NCBI GenBank assembly: GCA_030704615.1
Contig: CM060731.1
Location: forward strand, 45,818,001-45,882,000
Source: Takakia lepidozioides
Lineage: Eukaryota > Streptophyta > Takakiopsida > Takakiales > Takakiaceae
Direction of reading: 5' to 3'
Length of the DNA stretch: 64,000 nt
Part shown: positions 1 to 11,279 of the stretch, one piece after another
How positions within the stretch are numbered: the stretch's first letter is position 1
How the letters are laid out: each line of letters opens with the position of its first letter
Notes under the pieces: model-generated
Database searches by the model: none
What the model was told of the DNA's origin: nothing
What the model saw: only the letters and a program-made list of their open reading frames with translations
Program-made: the position numbers and the translations under genes

Positions 1-286
1 GGAAAACTCTGGAGACGAACATGAGGGGTTTAGAACGGAAACCAGCCCTGCAGGTGGTCCTGATACCTTGGATCGTAATCTTGACATGCTTAGAATGCTC
101 CGGGAGACATTCGCAACTATAGATAATGGGGTGCAAACTGGTGATGCACATGAGGAACCGGGAGATGGAACACAGGGCCACTGGGACACAGATGGAGTGC
201 CAGAGCAGACTGATGGTGGACTGAAGAGCGATGGTGATCGTGGTGCAGCGAGTGCCTTACGTTTTGAGTAGGAGGCATCCAGGGCT

Positions 287-1423
287 TTGTATGTAGGGAG
301 TTCTTCCTCTCGATTGTCTGCTACCTTACTACTGTTAAATGCTTGTCAAACCCATGGTGTGTCAAACACCTTTGTCGATGAACTCCTTACATTGTTAGGA
401 AGACAACTGTTGCCAGCAGACAATTGCCTGCCAAAGTCCCACTATGAGGCAAAACAACTCATAATGGAACTCGGGCTTCATTACGAGAGTATACATGCAT
501 GTCCGAAAGGTTGTGTGTTGTTCAGAAGGGAGCTTCAAAATTTGGAGGTTTGTCCAAAATGTCAGGCATGTCGTTATGTGGTGGTCCTTCGACATTTCCC
601 TATCATTCCAAGGCCGCTTCCAATGTATAAAGCCAAATCCATCTCAGAGTTATTGTCATGGCACTTTAAGAATCGAAGTTTGGATGGCTTGGTTAGGCAC
701 CCAGCAGATAGCAAGGCTTGGGCCCACATTGACCAAAAATGGCCTGAGTTTGCAGCGGACCCCAGAAATCTGCGATTGGGTCTCGCATGGGATGGTGTCA
801 ATCCTTACAGTGATAAATCTAATAAATGGTCAACTTGGCCTGTCATGTTGGTAAACTATAATCTTCCACCATGGCTGTGTACTAAGCCATTTTTCACGAT
901 GTTGGCTTTATTGATTCCTGGACCACAATCTGTGGGAAATGACAATGCAGATGTTTATCTGCAGCCCTTTGTGGATGAGCTGAAATTGTTGTGGGAAGTT
1001 GGTGTGGAGGCATTGGATGGAAGTAGCCTAGTGGGGCAACAGTCATTTCGCATGAGGGCCATCTTGATGTGGTCAATCCACGACTTTCCAGCTTATGGGT
1101 TGCTAGCAGGATGCGCACACGGGGGATACAAGGCCTGCCCAGCTTGCGGCCCTAATGTTGATTCCAGGTACTCCAAGGCATGCAAAAAAGTTTTGTATCT
1201 TGGTCATAGGAGATACTTGCCTGCTATTCATCCCTATAGGAATAACTCGTCCCACTTTAATGGACATGTGGAACATAGAGCAGCTCCTATGGTGGTCACT
1301 GCAAGTGAGCAATTTGACCGGGCTACAACCAGAGAGTTGTGTGGTCCCGTGTCTAGCCGTTGGATGTATCCTATGGAACGGTATATGAAGACATTAAAAG
1401 GCTATGTAAGGAATATGAGCTGA
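287..1423 (+). pseudogene. CACTA transposase (tnp2) with internal deletion
   Basis: The 378-residue reading frame carries the tnp2 signature in order: a CPKGC...CPKC zinc-binding segment near residues 72-92, the RHFPIIPR block, a WH.....DG..HPADS block, the LGLAWDGVNPY block, STWPVMLVNYNLPPWL, and LLIPGP followed by VYLQPFVDELK and KACPAC. These are typical of the DDE-type transposase that cuts and pastes CACTA elements in the nucleus. Near residue 345 the protein jumps to CGPVSSRWMYPMERYMKTLK, which belongs to the DUF4218 region normally found several hundred residues later. The catalytic middle of the protein is therefore missing. A TGA follows directly, although the DUF4218 reading continues beyond it. 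The start codon is only the first Met of the open frame. Confidence 0.85.
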
Positions 1424-1979
1424 CCTGAAGGGAGCATGGCGGAAGGGTATGCTTTGGATGAGGCCCTAGGGTTTCTAACTGAGTATATGGCTGAATTTCA
1501 TGCTACAAGCCGAAGGGTGTGGGACTCCAATGAAGAAGACTCAGTTAGTGGGGAGGTGGTTGAAGGATTGGGAACTGTACGAGTCCTCACCATTCAAGAA
1601 TGAGACAGTGCACACGAGTATATTTTGCACAACACAGATTGCATGAAACCATTCCTTGAGTAAGTATGTTGCTTATCATATCCTGTGTGTTTCATTTCTG
1701 CCAATGGTATAAGCTGTAATCCTAATTTGCAATTCTCATTTGGATAGGGCCTATGAAGAGGAGATGGCACTCATAGAAGCATCCCGCACTGAGTTCAGAA
1801 CAGCATACCTTTGTGGACAAGACCAAGACCACCACAATGGAGAAATTCCATACCCAACAGATATGCGCTTACTGGCTCCATTCCATGAATGGATTGAAGG
1901 TGCTGTCCAACGCAAGGTGAGTTCAGGTGAGTCCTATGATTTGGACATATGCCATTTATGTATACCACCAGCAGTATAG
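1424..1979 (+). pseudogene. CACTA transposase DUF4218 continuation, with a probable intron
   Basis: After the stop at 1421-1423 the same frame continues as PEGSMAEGYALDEAL, which is DUF4218-like and directly follows the RWMYPMERY block. A later piece reads HEYILHNTDCMKPFLE, then a GTAAGT donor at about 1661 and an AG acceptor near 1747. The reading resumes with AYEEEMALIEASRTEFRTAYL. This matches the usual linker between DUF4218 and DUF4216. In-frame stops at 1421 and about 1602 make it a relic. The intron is inferred from splice-site consensus and protein continuity only. Confidence 0.6.
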
Positions 1980-1982
1980 TCA

Positions 1983-2660
1983 TTGGGCTTCAAGTCCATG
2001 TATGCTTACGGCAATCACTTTCGAGCAATAAGTGATGGGACTGGCGCCAGAGACAGGGTGACATTTGATTCTGGAGTTGCTCAAGTATTCCATCAGGAAA
2101 GCGAAAACAGAGCAGGTATGTCCAGACGAGTGTTATCCCAATTGGAATATGTGGGTGTTGTAAGAGAAATAATTCAACTGGATTACGGAATTCTTCACCC
2201 AATTCTGTTCTTGTGTACATGGGTGAGGTCACACATGGTGGGCCGGAATGCCACCATGAAACGAGATGATTATGGCTTTCTCTTGGTTGACTTCAGTCGC
2301 ATGTTGCCTGGGATGGAGCAGCCCTGGACATTCCCTAATCAGGTGGAGCAAGTTTTTTTCTCGGATGAAAAAAGTTCACGAGGGAACTGGAAGGTGGTCC
2401 TTCACAAGGACCCTCGATCCCGACGAGTGGTTCACGATATTACAGAAGTGGCACTGGGTGAGGGAGACATTTATGTAGGCATGGTGCCTCCTGAAATTCC
2501 TCATAACATCATGACTGAGCTTGTTGTTTGTGTTCCTTTGAGTGAGGCAGATGAATTGGCCATTGCCAACTTGAATGCACCTGCAAGGCAGAGGCGAAAT
2601 GGTAGAAGGCGGAGGCAAGCTCCACATGGGAGGTACCAAGCCAGTTGTGCTATGGTGTAG
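1983..2660 (+). pseudogene. CACTA transposase DUF4216 domain
   Basis: The open frame has the DUF4216 pattern: a conserved GVVREIIQLDYG block, LFLCTWVRS, DDYGFLLVDFSRML, then PWTFPNQVEQVFFSDEK and NWKVVLHKDPRSRRVV. DUF4216 is the accessory domain at the C-terminus of many CACTA tnp2 proteins and its biochemical role is unknown. The tail (residues 190-225) is basic and low in complexity. The last 110 bp are duplicated at 3534-3650. The first Met is probably not a natural start, because the domain should be joined to the upstream DUF4218 exon. Confidence 0.75.
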
Positions 2661-3240
2661 AGTTGGTTTCTGCTATTGCATGTACTTTTCCAGGGTTTAG
2701 ACTTGATACAGCATGGTACCTTCCATGGGTGGGAGTGACTGAGCTGTTGGGGTGGGCAGAATTCTGACAAACACACTTTCATTTGTGACAGTGAACCCTA
2801 AACAGTCATGAAGCTGTGGCATGAATACTTTTCTGATCCTAATCAATGGTGGCCCAATTGTGGGAAAAAGGTGAATGCATGTTGGATTATAGAGAGTAGC
2901 AGATGCAATTGAGCATAGGAACTAGGTAATGTAAGAAGTGAGTTGGGTGTTTCCTTTGAACAAATGTAGGCTGTTATTGTCAGTTGCTACCAGAAAGGCA
3001 AAGATGTATGCATGATTTGTGAGAGGCATGGATAGTGAAGGAGCAGGGATAGAGTGTGGGTCCAGATTCATCGGTGAGGGCCACATTTCAAGCACAACAT
3101 TGCCTATGATTCCTTGTGGAAGGATTGGTACAAGAAACCTGCATGGGTAGATGGTCAACTGGAAGCCGCAGCAGCAGCGGCACAATTGGTAAAATCAGGC
3201 GATGAGGGCACCTTCTTCAACACATTTCAGCCTGGTTTTT
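2551..3240 (+). repeat. Direct duplication, unit 1 (about 690 bp)
   Basis: This stretch recurs at 3534-4222 with only scattered substitutions and small indels (by eye over 90% identical). It begins inside the CACTA DUF4216 reading frame and ends in an OSB-like fragment. The spacer between the two copies is about 290 bp. One segmental or replication-slippage event explains both copies. Confidence 0.85.
2808..3200 (+). pseudogene. OSB-family (PDF motif) gene fragment, copy 1
   Basis: Two pieces of an organellar single-stranded DNA-binding protein can be read. At 2808-2850 the frame gives LWHEYFSDPNQWWPN, like the W-x-x-F/Y-x-x-P-x-x-WWDNR block. At 3080-3185 another frame gives PHFKHNIAYDSLWKDW followed by KPAWVDGQLEAAAAAA, which is the PDFKHK...LW...P.WV..QL hallmark of the OSB PDF motif. 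In plants these proteins bind organellar ssDNA and limit illegitimate recombination of mitochondrial DNA. Frame changes and stops between the pieces make this a relic. No OB-fold domain was found nearby. Confidence 0.6.
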
Positions 3241-3433
3241 CCCCCTTATCACAATCGGCCCTAAATTTCCATGTTGATTATGCAAGTTAGCTGGTTGACT
3301 GAATCTTTGATAGATTGGAGTGACTTTGACATGATACTGCCAATGTGACAACAGGAAAGTATCCAGAAACAGGTACAAGAGATGAGGAGAAGGTGTGGAA
3401 TGAATGAATACTTTCTGATTGGTCAAGTTTAGG

Positions 3434-3510
3434 GAGTGTTCAACACCATGGCTGAACAAGATGTGGTGTGTCGTGGAGCGCGATGCTTGCAGGATGTGCA
3501 CAGCAGTGAA
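3434..3510 (+). pseudogene. PPR fragment
   Basis: A short reading VFNTMAEQDVVC matches the VFD.M..RDVVSWNAM segment of plant P-L-S type PPR repeats. It lies between the two copies of the 690-bp duplication. Only about 15 residues are recognisable. Confidence 0.45.
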
Positions 3511-3533
3511 GTGGGATGGAGCCTTTAAATTGC

Positions 3534-4222
3534 TGAATTGGCCATTACCAACTTGAATGCCCCTGCAAGGCAGAGGCGAAATGGTAGAAGGCGGAGGCAA
3601 GCTCCACATGGGAGGTACCAAGCCAGTTGTGCTATGGTGTATAGTTGGTTTCTGCTATTGCATGTACTTTTCCAGGGTTTATACTTGATACAGCATGGTA
3701 CCTTACATGGGTGGGAGTGACTGAGCTGTTGGGGTGGGCAGAATTCTGACAAACACACTTTCATTTGTGACAGTGAACCCTAAACAGTCATGAAGCGTGG
3801 GCATGAATACTTTTCTGACCCTAATCAATGGTGGCCCATTGTGGCAAAAAGGTGAATGTCTGTTGGATTACAGAGAGTAGCAGATGCAATTGAGCATATG
3901 AACTAGTTGTTTGAGAAGTTGAGTTGGGTGTTTCCTAGAACAAATGTAGGCTGTTATTGTCAGCTGCTACCAGCAAGGCAAGATGTAGCATGATTTGTGC
4001 AGAGGCATGGATAGCTGAAGGAGCAGGGATAGAGTGTGGGTCCAGATTCATCGGTGAGGGCCACATTTCAAGCACAACATTGCCTATGATTCCTTGTGGG
4101 AGAATAGCTACAAGAAACCTGCATGGGTAGATGGTTCAACTAGAAGCCGCAACAGCAGCGACACAATTGGTAAAATCAGGCAAGCGGGCACCTTCTTCAA
4201 CACATTTCACCCTGTTTTTCCC
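3534..4222 (+). repeat. Direct duplication, unit 2
   Basis: Second copy of 2551-3240. The CACTA DUF4216 tail (3538-3650), the OSB WW-block (about 3790-3840) and the OSB PDF motif (about 4040-4170) appear in the same order and orientation. Indels such as those near 3900 and 4110 change the frames, so neither copy is coding. Confidence 0.85.
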
Positions 4223-4309
4223 TCTTATTAGAATCGGCCCTAAATTTCCATGTTGAATTCTGCAAGTTAGCTGGTGGTGGACACATGTATAGCAAATGGG
4301 AGCACTGAG

Positions 4310-4690
4310 GATGCGTGTTCAACACTATGGCTGAACAGATTGTGCGTTTGTAGTGCGTGTGCAAGTCTGGTAGCTTTGGATGCATCACCAAAGTTGGAAT
4401 TGTAACAGATGCGATCCAAATGTGGGGAGCATCAAGGGTATGCCAAAATGCCTCGTATGCCAAATGTGGGAGCATCAAGGGCAAACCTGGCAGCTCTGGA
4501 AAAAGGGAAGAGGTCCATGGCTTCATTGTCAAAGCTGGAATTCTACTTGATGTGATTCTGAACAATGCCCTCGTGGACATGTATGCCAAATGTGGGAGCA
4601 TCAAGGATGCAAAGGCAGTTTTCCAACACTATGGCTCTTGGAGTGATTTTGACATGTACCAGCGAAGGGGAGAAAGTGGGGCCCTCAGTA
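4310..4690 (+). pseudogene. PPR repeat fragment
   Basis: A frame starting near 4500 reads EVHGFIVKAG, then LLDVILNNALVDMYAKCGSI and KDAKAVFQHYGS, a nearly complete PLS-type PPR unit with the MYAKCGS hallmark. Upstream (4310-4480) shorter pieces of the same MYAKCGS unit recur out of frame, giving a stutter of 'ccaaatgtgggagcatcaag' copies. It ends at a stop at 4708-4710. It is a relic of the family represented by the intact gene at 33025-35652. Confidence 0.7.
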
Positions 4691-4710
4691 GACGAGTTGA
4701 AAAGCACTAG

Positions 4711-5640
4711 TTAAAAAACACTGGGCTTGATAGGGTGGGGCAAAATTCAGGCTGGGGTGATCATTGATATCCCGGACGCAATGTAAAAAAGACTGTTGTG
4801 AGTGAAGGACACCCGTAGCAAAAAAACCCTGCTGTCTCAAAAAAGGGGTAGTCACAAAGAGCAAGGCACTTTGTCCAGCTTCTCGAATCTAGCAACAATG
4901 TGGACATGGATTGAGTCATTGGGAACAATTTATGTAAGGTGGCGAAGAAAACCTTGTCTGAGGATCACTATTTCTCTAGTACGGTTGGACTAGTAGTAGA
5001 GATTGAAATCCGTGCTCAGCTCAGCTTCAGACTGTCTCATTGTGAAGGGTCACGTTGACTGGACAGAAATGGGATTGACATTGCCGGGCTCCCAAATCTC
5101 TGAGACGACATGTGGTAGTTTTATCTATAGCTTCTCAAAGCAATTGTTTTACATTGTTCATTATAGTGTGACATTCTCATAACGATATTGTCGTCAGCTG
5201 CATGAGCAGTGCATCTTTTTGGATTGTTGGTCCCCATAACCCTAATAACCTTTTGAACTTTTTAAATTCTCTAAACAAAAGTCTATGTGTTATGTCGTCC
5301 AGGCATGTTGAATAGAGGTGGAGTCATTTTATCCATCCATCTTCCACCTGGATGGTCAATGGGCCAAGTCATATCCACCTTGATGGTCAATGTGCCACGC
5401 CATATAGTTGCCCCAAATTCCTGTAGGACATCTGACACTCACCTCACACTCCATGACTCATTTGACACTCATGTCAAATGCCCCATATGAATTATCTTGG
5501 TCAACATCTGTTGACCGTATGGGTGTCGTTCGAGTGTGAAAATGTAAACACCATGTGGCTTTCCTACAATGATCCAAATCACACCTTGCCTCGTCTCACA
5601 TGGTGTAAGAAGAGCCGTTCAAAGTGCCAGGTGGAACTAT
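4711..5640. other. No recognisable feature
   Basis: I see no coding potential, splice structure or repeat that I can name. Short open frames here are not conserved in composition and have no motif. Confidence 0.5.
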
Positions 5641-5649
5641 GGGTGGTGT

Positions 5650-6690
5650 TGGAAAAAACCGGTTTCTGTAGTAGTGTATGTCAAACATACATAGATCCAA
5701 GGATTAACCAAATATGATATCGATACAAATTAGTTTAGAGGATGAACCATTCGTTCTTCATTGACTTGAATTTTGATCGTTCTCAAACTTTGTGGGTATG
5801 TTGAACATACCTATATACAAGCCCTGACCTAATATGAGTTCGATACAAATTTATTTACAGGGTGACCCACTCATTCCCCATCAACATGAATTTTGATCGT
5901 TCTTAAACTTTGTGGGTATGTTGAAAATACCTAGAAGAAGCCCCGACCGAATATGTGATAATTTATTTGCAAGATAAATGAGTTATTCCCCATTGACAAA
6001 GATTTTTTTTTCTCAAACTTTGTGGATATGTTGAACATACCTAGATATGAGCCTGACCAAAATATGAGATCGATAGAAATTTGTTTCAAGGGTGAACGAG
6101 TCATTCCCCACCGACACGGATTTCTCTCTTTCTCTAACTTTATGGGTATGTTGTACATACCCACATACAAAGCCCTGACCAGATATGAGATCCATCGAAA
6201 GTTACGAAGAGAGTAATCGATTTGTTGCTCATTGAAATGTTTTTTTTTTTCGTTCTCAAACTTGGTGGGTATGTTCAAGTTGCCCACTTACACGTCATGG
6301 CCAAATATGAGACCAATCTAAATTTGTTTAGAGGGTGTATCATTCGTTGGATCCCCATTGACATGATTTTTTATCGTTCTCAAAGTTTGTGCATATGTTG
6401 TACATGATTACATACAAGCCATGACCAAATATGAGGTGGATAGAAATTTGTGTAGATGGTGAATGAGTCGTTTCCCATTGACATGAATTTTGCTTCTTCT
6501 CAAACTTTGTGGGTATGTTGTACATCCTAGATAACAAATGTTATCAAATATGAGATTGGTCGAAATTTGTCTTGGCGGGTGGAGTGAACGACTTGTTCTT
6601 CGTTGACATGATTTTTTTCTATCTCAAAACTATGTGGACATATTATATATACCCACTTACACGTTATGACCTATGAAATAAATTTGTTTA
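5650..6690 (+). repeat. Degenerate tandem array, about 118-bp unit, about 9 copies
   Basis: The phrase 'tctcaaactttgtgggtatg' recurs with changes near 5782, 5902, 6012, 6130, 6253, 6374, 6495 and 6618. Each is followed by 'ttgaacatac', then a 'gaccaaatatgag' block and a 'cattcccc..tgacatg' block. Spacing is about 110-123 bp. A decayed first unit begins near 5675. The apparent minus-strand open frames here are by-products of the repeat. Confidence 0.85.
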
Positions 6691-7640
6691 GAAGATATTA
6701 CCATTGTTTTGGTTTTGAAACATTATTAGTCAAATTATAGTATAACGTTTCACTATTAGTTTCGAAATTGCAATATATATTGCAACATATCATTTCTAAT
6801 CACAGCTACTAATGTTTGAATTAGAATGTCAAACCAAACAGTTGTGTAGTGAAAGTCTTGCTACTAATACTTAAAGTTGTCATTACCATCAACAAATTTC
6901 ACTACGCAATCATGCTAAAAATATTGAAAGAATGTCAATAATGAAATTTATAGTGAAACTCTAGTGGTGTTGAGAACCGTGTTTTCATTTCTGGCGAATT
7001 TTCGCAGCATTTCGACCTCAAAAAATAAAATGGAATATTCTGTCGTAAATTTCCTGTCTTCTCATGGATGAAATCGCCAAATTTCTCCAAAATAAAATAT
7101 AATTTCAGGGGATGAACAGAAAATATGGCTATTTCTTGCAAAACTCAGTAGCCACTCCTGCTATTTTACAAATTTCAAAAAAAACCTCTGGTGTGTTGTA
7201 GTGACTAAAAAATACGAAAAATAAACACGTTGCTAGAAAACAATAACCATAATAGTGCCATGTCGGCTGAATACAAAATATATATAATCAGAAGTCTAAT
7301 TACATCTTGTATATATTTTAGATATATCTAACAAAATTGAGACTACCTCTGTTGGTGGTTCCATATATTTTGAAAGTTGTTTTAGTAAAATTGGAATCGC
7401 TAGTGCTGACAGTCCCATATTTACTTAAATTAAACTCAAACCGCTAGTGCTAGTGGTTCCATCTATTTTCAAAAAATTCGATTAAGTTGGTGGTTACGTT
7501 ATATTTCCAAAATATATATATTAATTGGGAACGGCTAGTTCTGGCATTATCGTTATACTACGAAACTATTTTAAATAACTTAGGGCCACCAGAACTATTA
7601 TATCTAAAAAATATTTATAATTATAATTATAATCTAGGAA
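6690..7640. other. AT-rich intergenic stretch leading into the hairpin array
   Basis: The stretch is strongly AT-rich with no recognisable gene. From about 7330 it contains early, weak units of the CCGCCAGCTCTGGCGG-type hairpin array that becomes regular after 7640. Possible CACTA-like ends (CACTA complement TAGTG at about 6961-6975 and 7195-7203) are visible but unpaired. Confidence 0.5.
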
Positions 7641-8480
7641 ATATTTAAATTAAATTGGGACCGTCAGCTTTGGCAATCCGGATTTAATTCAATAAGAATA
7701 ATAATCATAATCATAAATCGAGGCCGCCAGCTTTGGCGGTTCGCTAGCGGTCCCATCTTATTATTTTAAGAAAAAACTCTAGATCATTAGCTCTGGCGGT
7801 TTAAATTTTTTACTAAAAAATGTGACTGCTAGCTTTGACGGTCCCGATTTTATAAAAAAAGAAAGATATAAAAACCTTAGGACCGCCAGCTCTAGTGGTC
7901 CGCTAACGATTTTAATTTTACCAAAAAATAAAATCAGGACCGTCCACTCTGGAAATCCCGTTTATACCAAAAAACAAAAACATAATCGGGATTACAAGCA
8001 CTAGCGGGCCATTGTTGGCCCCCATTTCACTAGAAAAAAAAAAAAAAAGAAAAACTGGACTGCCAGCTCTGGCAGTTCCGATTATACTAGGGAAAATAAA
8101 ATAAAAAATGGAATTGCTAACATTGGTGGTCCCGGTTTTATTAATAAAAAAAACAAAAATGGGACCGTCAGCTCTGGCGGTCCATTGGCGGTTCCAATTT
8201 TATGGGAAAAAAAAAGAAAAAAAAATCGGGTCGCCAGCCTGGTGATCCATTGGCGGTCCCAATTTAATATTAAAAAAAATCGGGACCGCCAGCTCTGGTG
8301 TGTCAATCTTATTAAATGGACAAAATAATATAAAGTCAGGACCGCCAGCTCTGAAAGTCCATATTTTATAAAGAAAAAAAAATTTTGGGATCGTCAATTC
8401 TGGCGGTCCCGATTTTAGTTTTTTTAAAATAAAAATGAGGACTTCAAGGTCCGGCGGTCTTGATTTTATATCCACGAGAA
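7640..8480. repeat. Hairpin repeat array 1 (GGGACCGCCAGCTCTGGCGGTCCC type)
   Basis: Roughly a dozen imperfect palindromes of the form GGACCGCCAGCNCTGGCGGTCC are separated by A/T-rich spacers of about 30-50 bp rich in oligo-A or oligo-T. Each unit can fold into a stem of about 10 bp. Arrays of short GC-rich palindromes with AT spacers are characteristic of the subterminal regions of plant CACTA elements, so this may be a CACTA subterminal array. No matching transposase was found next to it. Confidence 0.75.
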
Positions 8481-8489
8481 TAGGCTTTA

Positions 8490-10450
8490 TTGCCAGTCAA
8501 TGATGTGGTGTGAGCGCAAATTTGTGGCACGTGGGCAAGCGTGAGCCTACTCTCACAGGTTCACGGTCTGGGCTTACGACCTAGCTTCGTCCATAAAAAG
8601 ATAGAAACACGCGGTTCTCCTTGCCACTTGTCAATGACAGTCCCATATGCATAGTGAGCCCTTGAAGTGCTGGAGGAAACCTTGATTTGTCTATCTTCAA
8701 CTCTACTATAGGAACCTTGACAGTGGACCCTAACATTCCCATTTCCTCCATGGATTGTGCATGCCCAGTAGCATCGCACAATGGAATTTGAGAGTTATGT
8801 AGGTAGTACTACGATTCAAGACCCACATCCATACCGAAATCGAAACAAAATGGGGGTTGGGAGTCATGCTTCTCCTGCACCCGAGCCAGCTCCTTCCGTC
8901 TCGTACTATAGTGAAAGTTGTGAGGTTGGGGAAAGACTGGCCACCTTATCAATCTTCCTAGCTACTTCAACTCCAACAAGCAATCCATTCAAGCAATCTA
9001 CATTTTGATCCACTTGTAGGGAATTTGCACCTACTGAGACCACGCCCACGCAGCGATCATCGCCACTTGAACAGACAAATATGCAGGTATAGGGAGTGGG
9101 GCAGAGTCACCCGAACCCATAGCGATTTGGCTGAATCTTCCTACCACCCTCATTGAATTGCATTCACCCACAGCGCACCTTGAGCATGCCTTACTCCCCA
9201 TATTTTCTCCCTCCCTCACAAAAAAAATGACTTCAACGTAGGTGAGTCCCTTCTATAATGGTTGTGAACTTACAACATTTTCAATCACTCAAGCCTATAC
9301 ACTTGAAGACAATGAGGGATCACAACAGGTAAGTATTATCAATGCGAAGGTGAAGGGGACAAGGTTTAGCCACAAATCGACAATAAAAGTTGAAGGCCGA
9401 TTCGATGGGCATGAACGGCCCCTGCCACCATTGCAATGGCAACCTGCGCACACACTAACGGCTAGTCAAGCTCCCAACAACGTGCAAGACTCGAGTGGCA
9501 AACGCGGGCAAAAGAGCTATGTAAGAGAGAAAGAAAAAACGCGGGAGATCTGCTCTCACACCGCAAAACAGACCCCGCTGCATTTGATGCCAGAAATCAT
9601 AACCCTAATGGAAAAATCTAGAACATTGCGCATTGGATTCATGTCCGGCAAGTGGATGGCACCCATAGCCTCAAAATTGGGGCCAATAATTCATCAAAAT
9701 ATGCAAAATCCATAGGACAAAAAAAAAAAAAAACCCAAAACGGCCGAATGGGTGCTTAATTAGGGGTAAATTGAGGATTAGAGGGGGGAGCGGGAATCAC
9801 CTCACTCACCTCGTCCAAGGGTGAATTAGGTGTTGTTCCAATGTATCACACCATACTGCCGAGCCGGCGGGAGCGGCAAGTCAGTATGTGCTAGACTATA
9901 GCCCGTCACTAGAAGAGAAACCGGCTTTTTCCATGGTTTTTTCCATTCTTTTTGCTGTGGAATCAGCTGCATCCCACACCTGTCGTGGGTGTAAGAAACG
10001 ACTAGTGCTTTTGGACACCCCGTGGACGGCTTGGCTCTCGGGTGGCCCTGTGGAAAAGTCCACAGGAGGTTTTTTCACGGGGTGCATGGTGACATGGCCG
10101 ATGGCATAGCTGACATGGCAAAGTGTGAAAAAAGCCAGTGTGGCATGTTTCACGACGGATTTCACACCTTGAACAAGCCACTATGCGACACGTGTCATAT
10201 TTCACACCTTCGATAAGTCACTATGCAACACGTGTTCGTTCCTGTGTGGTGGTATGCATTAATTAATTATTAATTGATTTCCAATATTAAATTTGAATAT
10301 TAATTGATTTAATTTATTGTTATTATGATGATGATGATTATTATTATTATTATAGGAAAAATGGACAGTGGCATGAGAACATTATTAAATAACAAAATAT
10401 TGAAATTATATTTTTAGAAATTATATTTATTCGCTCAGATACCAAAACAT
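8490..10450. other. No recognisable gene
   Basis: Several short open frames exist, the longest at 9242-9715 on plus, but none has a recognisable motif or a supporting splice structure. A 16-bp A-run interrupted by C lies at about 9718-9735. AT-rich simple sequence (ATT and TGA repeats) occurs at 10255-10360. Confidence 0.5.
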
Positions 10451-10469
10451 ACCCTTTGCAGGGAAGGAG

Positions 10470-10595
10470 AGTTTGCCTTAGTGTCTATGCTGAGTTGCGT
10501 CTCCTACTCTCAATCTAATAGGCATTCACCTTTTTCCCTCGGTTGTCCCACCCTTGACTGGGGTCAGAAAAGCATTCATTCCACAGCTTCTCCTC
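10470..10595 (-). pseudogene. OSB-family WW-block fragment
   Basis: On the minus strand this reads DEEKLWNECFSDPSQGWDN, followed by GKKVNAY. It is the same block as at 28440-28535, where the clean version is WNEYFSDPNQWWDN. It is the segment just upstream of the PDF motif in OSB proteins. No PDF motif remains here, because sequence beyond 10604 belongs to a different repeat. Confidence 0.55.
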
Positions 10596-10603
10596 ATCTC
10601 TGT

Positions 10604-10778
10604 TATGTCGTACGCATACATATCGCTACACAACTACATCGTTGTCCAAAACCACACAACACATGTGCACACCACACACTAGTATACCACTAGTCCAACC
10701 ACTAGGCTACAACTAGTCAGTCACTAGGCTGCCACTATGCTGCCCACTATGGCAGTCACTAGTCCACACAATCGCCCC
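10604..10778. repeat. Direct repeat, left copy (TRIM-like)
   Basis: About 175 bp, nearly identical to 11107-11279. It is rich in CACTAG/CACTAGT steps. Together with the 328-bp spacer the layout resembles a terminal-repeat retrotransposon in miniature. No clear primer-binding site or TG...CA ends were confirmed. Confidence 0.6.
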
Positions 10779-11106
10779 GATAAAGAAGAAGAATACAAGC
10801 ACAAGCTCATGCGAGTTCACAAAGCTGAAGCATAAACTCATGCATATATAACCTCATCACTCAAATAGAAGTCAAGCCAAGTGCACCCCACGCCATGGGG
10901 AATCCACACTACGGCGCCATAGCTAGGCGCGGTGAGGCTCAACTCGAGAAAGATGAGCCTTCCGCGCTTGCCGTGAAGATAACCACTCCAGGGCCTAAAT
11001 CTGCCTTGACCCCTGGATTGACACTTGGGCCAATCCCAAATGTCAATATGTAAAAGCTAGCTATTTCCTAGCTAGTTTCACACTAGTGGTAAAATAACTT
11101 GACAAC

Positions 11107-11279
11107 TGTCGTGCGCATACATATCGCTACACAACTACATCACTGTCCAAAACCACACAACACATGTGCACACCACACACTAGTATACCACTAGTCCAAC
11201 CACTAGGCTACAACTAGTCAGTCACTAGGCTGCCACTATGCTACCCACTATGGCAGTCACTAGTCTACACAATCACCCC
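11107..11279. repeat. Direct repeat, right copy (TRIM-like)
   Basis: Right copy of 10604-10778, with only a few substitutions (for example 'atcgttgtcc' versus 'atcactgtcc' and 'gctgccc' versus 'gctaccc'). High identity indicates a recent duplication or insertion. Confidence 0.6.

Larger units (their letters stand above)
1..2700 (+). mobile_element. CACTA (En/Spm, tnp2-type) transposon relic, copy A
   Basis: Three successive plus-strand blocks match the usual order of a plant CACTA transposase gene: a Transposase_21 (tnp2) domain, a DUF4218 piece and a DUF4216 piece. The left end lies outside the window and no terminal inverted repeat is visible. The right part runs into a duplicated mosaic of OSB and PPR fragments from about 2550. 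Several in-frame stops and an internal deletion show that it is not autonomous. Confidence 0.85.

Noticed and set aside
5931-6287. 118-aa minus-strand open frame with repeating N-I-P-T-K-F-E phrases
   Set aside because: The phrases come from the 118-bp tandem repeat and do not indicate a protein.
7640-8480. CRISPR-like appearance of regularly spaced palindromes (also 17470-18100)
   Set aside because: The spacers are AT-rich and low in complexity and the palindromes are diverged; the window is a plant nuclear genome. The CACTA subterminal explanation fits better.
9242-9715. 157-aa plus-strand open frame
   Set aside because: No motif, irregular composition and TE-rich surroundings.
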